This document shows, piece by piece, positions 33,293 to 40,146 of a stretch of DNA of 40,146 nt; position 1 is the first letter of the stretch, and every line of letters starts with the position of its first letter. Under the pieces are notes generated by a model. It was given only the letters and a program-made list of their open reading frames with translations. It searched no databases and was not told the DNA's origin. This DNA comes from Lishizhenia sp. (GTDB taxonomy: Bacteria > Bacteroidota > Bacteroidia > Flavobacteriales_D > Crocinitomicaceae), in the NCBI GenBank assembly GCA_007117355.1, contig SKGS01000047.1:1-40146 (forward strand), read 5' to 3'. The translations under genes were made by a program, and so were the position numbers.

Positions 33293-34114
33293 ATGAGAAT
33301 AATTTTTACTTGCATATTGTTGTTCGCTTTGGCGAATATTGGGTTTAGTCAAAGAGAGAATTTTCTTTCGCGTTCAGCATTTGGACCAATGGTTGGTGGA
33401 AGCTATTATATTGGCGACTTAAATAAATATGGACATTTTCAAAACACGCATTTTGCCACAGGTTTGATGTATCGTTATTATTTAAACTCAAGGATAGAGC
33501 TACGTGCAAACTTAACTTATGCTAAAGTGAGTGCAGCAGACGCAAATTCGAGTAACCCCATTCAACAACAAAGAAATCTTTCTTTTGAATCCAATATTTT
33601 TGAATTTTCTACAGGAATAGAATTTAATTATTTTAATTACAAATTAGGAGACCAAAAATACTTTTTTAGTCCTTATCTTTTTATTGACATAGGTTTGTTT
33701 CGCATGAATCCAATGACAGAATATAATGGAGAGATGATAGAGTTGCAGCCTTTAGGTACAGAAGGGCAGGGTTCTTCTCTTAGCAGCAAAAGCCCATATA
33801 ACTTAACGCAATTTGTTATCCCTTTTGGATTAGGCTTTAAATTGAATATGGGACCGCGAGTTGGTCTTTCCGTTGAATATGGCATTAGAAAAACCTTCAC
33901 AGATTATTTGGATGATGTTAGTGGCTTTTTTGTTGATACGGATATATTAGCTATTGAAAATGGTAATATTGCCGCACGACTTTCTGATCGTTCTTTTGGC
34001 GATTTCGAAGCTTTTGGTCCTAGAGGAAACGACCAAACTAAGGATTGGTACAGTGTTTTTGGTTTAACGCTCACGTTCCCTTTAGGAAAGGAAGGGAAGT
34101 GTTATTACAAATAA
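33293..34114 (+). CDS. PorG-like / DUF6089 outer-membrane beta-barrel protein
   Basis: The track starts at TTG (33290), but the ATG at 33293 follows directly and is preferred (273 residues). Signal peptide: MRIIFTCILLFALANIGFSQ. The mature part has the DUF6089 hallmark near its start (FGPMVGGSYYIGDLNKYGHF), then alternating strands (FSTGIEFNYFNYKLGD, YLFIDIGLFRMNP, VIPFGLGFKLNMGPRVGLSVEYGIRKTFTDYLDDVSG) and ends LTLTFPLGKEGKCYYK. DUF6089 includes PorG, an outer-membrane protein of the type IX secretion machinery; paralogues exist, so a direct PorG function is probable but not certain. The acyltransferase-like gene follows after 33 nt. Confidence 0.75.
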   Translation: MRIIFTCILLFALANIGFSQRENFLSRSAFGPMVGGSYYIGDLNKYGHFQNTHFATGLMYRYYLNSRIELRANLTYAKVSAADANSSNPIQQQRNLSFESNIFEFSTGIEFNYFNYKLGDQKYFFSPYLFIDIGLFRMNPMTEYNGEMIELQPLGTEGQGSSLSSKSPYNLTQFVIPFGLGFKLNMGPRVGLSVEYGIRKTFTDYLDDVSGFFVDTDILAIENGNIAARLSDRSFGDFEAFGPRGNDQTKDWYSVFGLTLTFPLGKEGKCYYK

Positions 34115-34147
34115 GCTGCGGTATAATCACTTAAATTAATTAACAAA

Positions 34148-35050
34148 ATGAAAGTATCTCTAATTCATCATTCTCAATTAGATAAAAAGAGATGGGATGA
34201 ATTGGTGGAGAATACTCCAGATAGTTTTATTTATAACCTCTCTTCTTATTTGGATGCTGTCGCTAAAGATTGGTTTGTTTTTGTAGATGAGAATTTTACA
34301 TGTGGAATTCCTTTTGGAGCAACAAAAAAACTCGGGGTGAAAGGAGTTTATCCTCCTTTTTTTCAACAACATATTTCTCCTGTGGGGAATTGTACGGAGG
34401 AATTCATTGAGAAATTTTTGGAAAAAATCAAGTCGGAATTTAGCTACGGTACTTTGTTTGTTCATTCTGATTTACTGAAAATAAAAACAGAGCAACGCAA
34501 TACTCAAGTTTTGAGAAAAGATGATTTTGAGTTAAAGACCTTAGCCAAACGAAGTGTCAAAAAAGCAGAGAAACACGCTTTTAGTGTGAAAGAAGTAGAT
34601 CCAATACTAACTAAATTAACCGAATTGATTATTACTTTTTTACAAGAAAAACTGCCTTGGTATAAGAGCGACGAAGCGCAATTGTTAGTTGATTTAGTGA
34701 GCAAAATGCATGAAAAAAAACACTCTTACGCCCTTGGACTTTTTGATAAAGACAATCAATTAGTTGGTGGTGTGATTGGTCTAACATTTGGCAATAGAAT
34801 GATTTATTTGAAAGGAGCTTGTTCTGAATCAGCCAAACAAAACGGTGGAATGTATTTACTGATTCATTCGCTAATTGAACATTCTTTTTCGTGCGATTTA
34901 CTGTTTGATTTTGGTGGGTCAAATGTAGAAGCGGTACGTTATTTTAATTCGAGATTTTCAGCTAAAGACGTCACTTATCATTGTGTGACGTGGGATAAAT
35001 CTCCATGGTGGTTTCGATTATTAAGGAAGCTTTTTGGAAAGAAAGTATGA
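34148..35050 (+). CDS. FemAB/GNAT-like acyltransferase
   Basis: A 300-residue cytosolic protein resembling the acetyltransferase-like FemAB/BioF2 group of Bacteroidota. The N-terminal half (SFIYNLSSYLDAVAKDWFVF, GVYPPFFQQHISPVG) and the C-terminal GNAT-like half (SYALGLFDKDNQLVGGVIGL, MIYLKGACSESAKQNGGMYLLIHSLIEH, LFDFGGSNVEAVRYFNSRF) fit that layout. It should transfer an acyl or aminoacyl group, but donor and acceptor are unknown. It is probably co-transcribed with the PorG-like gene upstream. Confidence 0.65.
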   Translation: MKVSLIHHSQLDKKRWDELVENTPDSFIYNLSSYLDAVAKDWFVFVDENFTCGIPFGATKKLGVKGVYPPFFQQHISPVGNCTEEFIEKFLEKIKSEFSYGTLFVHSDLLKIKTEQRNTQVLRKDDFELKTLAKRSVKKAEKHAFSVKEVDPILTKLTELIITFLQEKLPWYKSDEAQLLVDLVSKMHEKKHSYALGLFDKDNQLVGGVIGLTFGNRMIYLKGACSESAKQNGGMYLLIHSLIEHSFSCDLLFDFGGSNVEAVRYFNSRFSAKDVTYHCVTWDKSPWWFRLLRKLFGKKV

Positions 35051-35301
35051 GAGCGAAATTTTGATATGAAAAACGGTGAAGATTAAAACCATTAAGAAGT
35101 TAAGGTACATTAAGAGAAAAGCCTTAATTTCCTTCATGCCTCTCCTAACGGTTCAAAATCAGTTGGTAAAAGATAAAAAATTGGTGAAATATTTGCATTT
35201 CAACACAGAATCATGGCAATTAAAAATACTTTTTCCATGAAGCTCATGGTACAACCCTTTTCTTTTCTTATTAATTCACAACCAAATTAATGTTTTTGCT
35301 A

Positions 35302-36675
35302 TCACCTCCAAGTCGCTTCCTCATTATACAATCGAGGTGGGTGAATTTCTTTTTCCTTGAAAACAATATCATGTTGCTCCAACTCTTCTAAAATTGGTGT
35401 ATAAACTTCCTTTTTAATAGGCACATGAACACCTTTTAAACTTACTTTATTTTGTAGTATTAATTTGGCACAAATCCCAACAGGTATTCCAACTGTATTG
35501 CTCATAGAGGTGTAAGTCTGATTTTCTCCAATATTTACCATTTGGGAGACAAGTTCATGAAATTCACCATCTTTTTGGTAAACGAATTTATGATACATAA
35601 CTATCATGTCTTTATCATTAGGTGATAATGACCATTTCTCTTCCAATATTTTTTGCAAAATCTGAGCAGGAGTCGCATTTTTTAATCCCACTTTCTTTTT
35701 AGCGTCAAAAATGCCTAACCAAACCAATTTATCCCACAAATTGTCGTCCAAATCAATTTTTAAATAATGTCGTAATTTTAATTCAACACTATCGTTTTCA
35801 TTGTAAGGAAGAAAAGAATTAATGAAATCTCTATATGTCATTTCTTCACTTCCTTCCATAATATAAGAATCATCAGTAGCCCCTAATTGAACAAAAACAT
35901 CCCAAGCTCTACTAAATCCTTTTCTTCTTAATGTTCCTCGGTAAATCGTTGGGATATCTTCTAATCCATAGGTTTTTCGATATGATAAAGAATTTCTGTT
36001 TGCATAACCTTCAAAAGCACCATACCCTTCTATATCAATTATTTCTGTTCTTCTAAACAATTTAGTATATGGAATATATTTATACTTACCTTCTTGAATA
36101 AATTGAGCAGCTCCTCCTTGTCCTGCTAAAACCACATTTCTTGGATTCCAAGTAAATTTATAATTCCATGGGTTATCGTCACTTTCAGGAGCAACTAGCC
36201 CACCTGTGAATGACTCAAAAATATGCATTTTACCCCCCAAGCCATTTATTTTATCAAGAACCTTCATGGCACTCATGTGGTCTATACCAGGGTCAACGCC
36301 AATTTCGTTCATTATCAAAACACCTGCATTTTCTGCTTCTGAATGAAGTGCCTCCATTTCTGATGAAACATATGAAGGCGTTATTAAATCCTTTTTAAGA
36401 GCAATACAATCCTTAGCAACTTCAACATGATATTTTGCTGGCAACATACTTATAACCAAATTAATATCTGTCATTTCTTTTTTACGAACATCTGAATCTA
36501 AAGCATTAAATATTTTAGCCTCTGCTCGATTATTATCGCCAATCTTCGACTTGATTAATTCTATGTTTTGGTCAACAACAACAATATGCCAATCTTCTTT
36601 GTCTGCATTTTGCAACAAGTATCGAATTAACGACGAAGCTGATAGACCAGCTCCTAACACAAGGATTTTCTTCAT
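35302..36675 (-). CDS. Saccharopine dehydrogenase-like oxidoreductase
   Basis: A 457-residue protein with an N-terminal NAD(P)-binding fold (KILVLGAGLSASSLIRYLL) and the family motifs INLVISMLPAKYHVEVAKDCI, LITPSYVSSEMEALH and MNEIGVDPGIDHMSAMKVLD. The second domain contains the glycine-rich GGLVAPESDDNPWNYKFTWNPRNVVLAGQGGAAQF typical of saccharopine dehydrogenase C-terminal domains. The classic enzyme interconverts saccharopine and glutamate plus aminoadipate semialdehyde in lysine metabolism. No lysine genes adjoin it, so it could serve lysine degradation or an unrelated reduction. It stands alone on the minus strand. Confidence 0.85.
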   Translation of the reverse strand: MKKILVLGAGLSASSLIRYLLQNADKEDWHIVVVDQNIELIKSKIGDNNRAEAKIFNALDSDVRKKEMTDINLVISMLPAKYHVEVAKDCIALKKDLITPSYVSSEMEALHSEAENAGVLIMNEIGVDPGIDHMSAMKVLDKINGLGGKMHIFESFTGGLVAPESDDNPWNYKFTWNPRNVVLAGQGGAAQFIQEGKYKYIPYTKLFRRTEIIDIEGYGAFEGYANRNSLSYRKTYGLEDIPTIYRGTLRRKGFSRAWDVFVQLGATDDSYIMEGSEEMTYRDFINSFLPYNENDSVELKLRHYLKIDLDDNLWDKLVWLGIFDAKKKVGLKNATPAQILQKILEEKWSLSPNDKDMIVMYHKFVYQKDGEFHELVSQMVNIGENQTYTSMSNTVGIPVGICAKLILQNKVSLKGVHVPIKKEVYTPILEELEQHDIVFKEKEIHPPRLYNEEATWR

Positions 36676-36951
36676 GTAGAGTTATTTTTTAACAAATAAA
36701 CTTATTTTCGTGAAATAAAAAAAGATATTTGAAGTATGTTTGATGAGCGGTTAGTGTATAATTGAACCTATCTACACCTGAAAAAGTGTGCTAATTCATT
36801 AATACTCTCACGCTAATTTTTTAAAGGGGTAAAATGATTTTGAGATAATTAACTAATTTTTATTTCGTTATTAAGAAAAAAGCATTAATTTTAGAATACC
36901 GTTGTTTTAATTTATGATACAACCTTTTTAAAGAGCAAACGTTATTCAAAC

Positions 36952-39342
36952 ATGATAAAGTTTTTACTACTTTTTATTATAGCCTTTTTTTCAAGCAGCT
37001 TTGTTTTTAGTCAGCTTGTAACACAAGGTGGCATACCACCAGGACAACTTGTTCAAAACGTGCTAGTTGGTCAAGGAGTTACAGTGTCAAATGTTACCTA
37101 TTCAGGTTCCGTTGGAGCAATTGGTCGTTTCAATGCTTCGAATACCTCTTTAGGGATGGATGAAGGAATAATTATGACAACTGGAGTTATTTCTGACACC
37201 CCCGCTGGACCCCATGGGCCAAACGACAGGGAAGATGCTGGAATGAATAATAACTCTGGAGGGTTTGGACTTCTTACAAACTTGGTTGGTTCACAAACAT
37301 TTAATGCAGCAATATTAGAATTTGATTTTGTTCCGCAATCTGACACTGTTAAATTCGAATATATTTTTGCGTCAGATGAATATCCTGAGTTTGTTAACTC
37401 ACAGTTCAATGATGTTTTCGCTTTTTTTATTTCAGGCCCAGGAATTGCTGGAACTCAAAATATGGCAATTATACCTGGTACAACTCAACCAGTTGCCATT
37501 AACAATTTAAATAATGGGTTGGGAAATAATGGCCCTTGTGTGAATTGTAACTTTTATGTTAATAATGGAACGGGGAACAATGCGCCTTTTAACCAAAATC
37601 CATTTTACGTTCAATATGATGGTTTCACCACACCACTACAAGCTGTTTCACCTGTGCAGTGCGGAGAAACATACCATCTCATCATAGCTATCGCGGATGT
37701 TGCGGATGAATTTTATGATTCAGGAATTTTCTTGGCAGCTAATAGTTTATCAAGCTTACAACCTGTAAATGTTTCATATACCTTAACGAGTGATCCTTAT
37801 GGAGATGGAAAAACCTTGGCTCAAGGCTGCTCAAGTGCGATAGTTACCGTTACCCGAAGTGGAGACATTAGTCAACCGTTAGCTGTTCCAATTGCAACTT
37901 CAGGCAGTGCTGTCGAAGGCGTTGACTATTCAAATGTACCAAGTGCTGTAAACTTTGACGCTGGACAATCGGAGGTTTCATTTACCATTGATGCTTTACC
38001 CGGCGGGAATATAGACGAAACGGAAAACCTCATATTATCTTTTCAGATTTTCGACCCTTGCGACAATGAAGACTTTCAAGAAATAGAACTATTTATTAAT
38101 GAGGTAGAAGATGTTCAAGTCGAAATTATTAGCGATGATATATTTTGCCCAGGTGATGAATTAACTCTTATTGCTCAAGCTACTGGCGGAGGCGATGGTT
38201 ATAACTTTATTTGGAATACTGGCGATACCACGTCAAGCATAACAATTAACCCATCTGAAACAACTGTATATTCCGTTACGGTAACTGATAATTGTTTGGA
38301 ACAATCAGCAACTGATGAAAAAGAGGTTGAGGTTCCTGAATTTCTCGAAATGGTCTTAACCATGCCCGAAGATATTGAAACGGATTGTCCTTTTGAAGAA
38401 CGTGATTTAGCTGCTTTTGTCGAAGGTGGAGCTAATGGTTATGTCTATGAATGGTCTGCCGACGGTGTTATTATAGGAAATACATCGACAATTTCAGTTA
38501 GTCCAGAAAATTCTACAACATATACTTTGGTTGTAACAGATCAGTGCGGCGGAGAAGTATCAGGCGAGGTAACAATAACTATATTAAGTCCACCATTACT
38601 TTTAGATATTACACCTGACCAAGAAATATGCCCTGGCGACTCAGCGATGATTGTAGTAACAGCAGAAGGAGGTTTTGGTGAATACACTTATTTATGGCTT
38701 CACTCAGGAGAGACAACAAACTCCGTCATTGTATCTCCTGAAGAAACAACTACTTATCAAGTTGTAGTACAAGATGAATGTAGAACGTTTCAAAAAACTG
38801 CTTTCTCACCTGTATTTGTTGTTGAACCAGAAGCGTTTTTTCAAATAGTAACAAATCCAATTTTTGCTGGTTGGCCAATTACTTTTCAAAATCTAACAAA
38901 TAATGGAGAAACCTATGAATGGGACTTTGGAGATGGGAACACTTCAACGATGGTACATCCAAACAACACCTTTAATGAACCAGGCGACTATTTGGTTACA
39001 CTTATAGCAGAGGACGCTTTAGGTTGTCGAGATACCATTACAAAGCTAATAACTATTGACGAAGAATATCATATTTATATTCCCAATGCTATAACCCCTG
39101 ATGGAAATGAGTTTAATGAGGAATTTAAAGTAAGTACTGTAAACATTACACAATTTAAAATACAGATATTTAACCGCTGGGGAGAATTACTTTTTGAATC
39201 CAGCGATCGAAACTTCTCTTGGGATGCAACTTATAAAGGGCGTAGAGTTAGAGATGGAGTTTATCCTTGGAAAGTTACCTATCGATCTAAAAACGATGAC
39301 GAAGATGTTATATTAAATGGGTTTGTTACTGTAATCAGATAA
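36952..39342 (+). CDS. T9SS type B secreted adhesin-like protein (choice-of-anchor L, PKD)
   Basis: A 796-residue secreted protein with a signal peptide (LLLFIIAFFSSSFVFSQ). Residues about 25-265 are a choice-of-anchor L-like domain (IMTTGVISDTPAGPHGPND, VKFEYIFASDEYPEFVNSQ, DSGIFLAANSLSSL). About 265-390 is Calx-beta-like (VEGVDYSNVPSAVNF). Three related Ig-like repeats follow, each with a Y-x-W core and a closing C (FIWNTGDTTSSITINPSETT; YEWSADGVII; YLWLHSGETT), then a PKD domain (YEWDFGDGNTSTMVHP). The end (YIPNAITPDGNEFNEEFKV, FNRWGELLFES, WDATYKGRRVRDGVYPWKV) is the gliding motility-associated type B sorting domain, which directs export through the type IX system. A surface or adhesive role is inferred. 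The next gene starts 5 nt after its stop. Confidence 0.93.
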   Translation: MIKFLLLFIIAFFSSSFVFSQLVTQGGIPPGQLVQNVLVGQGVTVSNVTYSGSVGAIGRFNASNTSLGMDEGIIMTTGVISDTPAGPHGPNDREDAGMNNNSGGFGLLTNLVGSQTFNAAILEFDFVPQSDTVKFEYIFASDEYPEFVNSQFNDVFAFFISGPGIAGTQNMAIIPGTTQPVAINNLNNGLGNNGPCVNCNFYVNNGTGNNAPFNQNPFYVQYDGFTTPLQAVSPVQCGETYHLIIAIADVADEFYDSGIFLAANSLSSLQPVNVSYTLTSDPYGDGKTLAQGCSSAIVTVTRSGDISQPLAVPIATSGSAVEGVDYSNVPSAVNFDAGQSEVSFTIDALPGGNIDETENLILSFQIFDPCDNEDFQEIELFINEVEDVQVEIISDDIFCPGDELTLIAQATGGGDGYNFIWNTGDTTSSITINPSETTVYSVTVTDNCLEQSATDEKEVEVPEFLEMVLTMPEDIETDCPFEERDLAAFVEGGANGYVYEWSADGVIIGNTSTISVSPENSTTYTLVVTDQCGGEVSGEVTITILSPPLLLDITPDQEICPGDSAMIVVTAEGGFGEYTYLWLHSGETTNSVIVSPEETTTYQVVVQDECRTFQKTAFSPVFVVEPEAFFQIVTNPIFAGWPITFQNLTNNGETYEWDFGDGNTSTMVHPNNTFNEPGDYLVTLIAEDALGCRDTITKLITIDEEYHIYIPNAITPDGNEFNEEFKVSTVNITQFKIQIFNRWGELLFESSDRNFSWDATYKGRRVRDGVYPWKVTYRSKNDDEDVILNGFVTVIR

Positions 39343-39347
39343 AGTCA

Positions 39348-40013
39348 ATGAAATTGTTATTTCTTACTTTATCAATGCTTTTGCCTTTTTTTATTTCCTC
39401 TCAAGAAATCATCGAATTAAGACTTTCTGATTGCGATAGTCAAACCAATTTAGACTTATTAAAGCCAAGAATTAACAGTAAGAAAATATTAAACGACACG
39501 TTATTACTAAGCATTGGATACAAAGATAATTGCTGTATTGAACCAAAAGCAAAATTGAACCTTAATAATGACACCTTAAATATTAAGATTAATAATACTT
39601 CAGATATTTGGTGCGCATGTGACTGTTGTTTCGAATTAGACGTTAAAATTACTGGAATCAAAGACACTAATTTCATTCTTGTGATGAATGACCAAGTATT
39701 CAAAACCAGTACCAATAGATTCTACAAATTACCTGAAGACTATAATATCAACCGTAAAACACCAAACAATCAGCATAACGAAAAAGGAGATAAAATTGGG
39801 TTATGGGTTTCTTTTCACGATAATAGCACAATTATAAAATCCGAAGAATATTTTTTAGCAGAAAATAATCAAGTTGTGAGAGTTTGGACTAAATTTTACG
39901 ATAATAACGGGGAACTTGAGTCAGTTTACCTCAGGTGCATCCCTACTGAACCTTTGGTTTATTTTGATGCACATGAATACGCAAGAATAATAAATAAGAT
40001 TTCAACACGCTAA
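39348..40013 (+). CDS. Secreted hypothetical protein with MORN-like segment
   Basis: A 221-residue protein with a signal peptide (MKLLFLTLSMLLPFFISSQ). The middle has clustered cysteines (NCCIEPKAKL, WCACDCCFELDV) that could bind metal or form disulfides. Near the C-terminus, EKGDKIGLWVSFHD and EEYFLAENNQVVRVWTKFYDNNGELES resemble MORN/YwqK-type repeats seen in Bacteroidota secreted proteins. It starts 5 nt after the T9SS cargo gene, so it is likely co-transcribed and may act with it. Its stop codon TAA is the first three bases of the second 136-bp repeat copy, so the C-terminal end may have been set by that sequence. No known function. Confidence 0.75.
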   Translation: MKLLFLTLSMLLPFFISSQEIIELRLSDCDSQTNLDLLKPRINSKKILNDTLLLSIGYKDNCCIEPKAKLNLNNDTLNIKINNTSDIWCACDCCFELDVKITGIKDTNFILVMNDQVFKTSTNRFYKLPEDYNINRKTPNNQHNEKGDKIGLWVSFHDNSTIIKSEEYFLAENNQVVRVWTKFYDNNGELESVYLRCIPTEPLVYFDAHEYARIINKISTR

Positions 40014-40146
40014 CCCGCTTAATTAACGTTACTTCGGTGAACTCAGCACATCGTGTTGAGCTCCTTACACATTCGGCGTTGCTCAGTGCAGGCAGTCGGT
40101 TCACCAATCTGACATCTTTAATAGAATAAAACATTGATATAAAACA
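40011..40146 (+). repeat. 136-bp dispersed direct repeat, copy 2 (touches window end)
   Basis: Begins TAACCCGCTTAATTAACG at the stop codon of the upstream gene and reaches the last base of the window, so its true right end is unknown. It is colinear with copy 1 and has the same outer GGTGAAC/GTTCACC pairing and inner hairpin. The ORF 39943-40134 on the minus strand crosses it and is not supported. Confidence 0.93.

Noticed and set aside
35213-35290. 25-codon ORF beginning MAIKNTFSMK in the gap before the saccharopine dehydrogenase-like gene
   Set aside because: Too short, no conserved features, and only a weak promoter-like box upstream.
39943-40134. Minus-strand ORF across repeat copy 2
   Set aside because: The same frame in copy 1 differs by non-synonymous changes, and the ORF overlaps a well-supported gene. 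The repeat is conserved as DNA, not as protein.

Overview
The window is AT-rich chromosomal DNA from a member of the Bacteroidota, most likely Flavobacteriales. A Crocinitomicaceae- or Cryomorphaceae-like lineage is possible, but I cannot fix the family. The indicators are a type IX secretion (T9SS) type B C-terminal sorting domain, a PorG/DUF6089-like outer-membrane protein, TlpA-like DUF4369/DUF5106 thioredoxin proteins, the rpmB-rpmG-DUF4295-ftsY cluster, start sites without obvious Shine-Dalgarno sequences, and upstream boxes matching the Bacteroidota -7 consensus TAnnTTTG.

Layout. 1-7001: a TPR protein cut by the window edge, a signal-less BtuF-like metal-receptor protein tightly behind a cystathionine beta-synthase-type enzyme, an MDR oxidoreductase convergent with a heptosyltransferase-family GT9, and a DUF4421-like outer-membrane protein. 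7146-11490: a small lipoprotein, the rpsF-rpsR-rplI ribosomal operon with a strong terminator, a CGHC thioredoxin-like periplasmic protein and a membrane-anchored transglutaminase-like protein. 11824-16911 (minus strand): an rpmB-rpmG-DUF4295-ftsY series followed by an FKBP lipoprotein, an ACC deaminase/D-cysteine desulfhydrase and a LysM glucosaminidase. 17387-24848: a SufT-like MIP18 protein, a small lipoprotein, tRNA-Gln, a BaiN-like flavoprotein, a pdxJ-hydrolase-flippase operon, and a divergent CBS-nadK pair followed by coaD. 24862-31640: a thioredoxin-fold protein without its CXXC, tRNA-Leu and tRNA-Gly, mutS, a SpoU/TrmH methyltransferase and a GT-C-like membrane protein.

31640-40146 is the accessory-looking end. 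It holds a decamer minisatellite and a perfect 38-nt palindrome whose close relative lies at 17114. Next to these is a decayed N-terminal piece of a type IIG restriction-modification enzyme with an in-frame TAG. A 136-bp sequence occurs twice in direct orientation (32404 and 40011, 130 of 136 bases identical), bracketing about 7.5 kb. Between the copies lie a YkgJ cysteine-cluster protein, a PorG-like protein, an acyltransferase-like protein, a saccharopine-dehydrogenase-like protein, a T9SS type B cargo protein and a secreted MORN-like protein.

Most genes are housekeeping: translation, SRP targeting, cofactor synthesis (PLP, NADP, CoA), mismatch repair and cell-wall turnover. I see no complete defence system or integrated element. 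The least explained material is non-coding: the direct repeat, the palindrome family, the minisatellite and nested inverted repeats in two gene-poor gaps. Family assignments come from recognising the translated sequences; no database search was possible.
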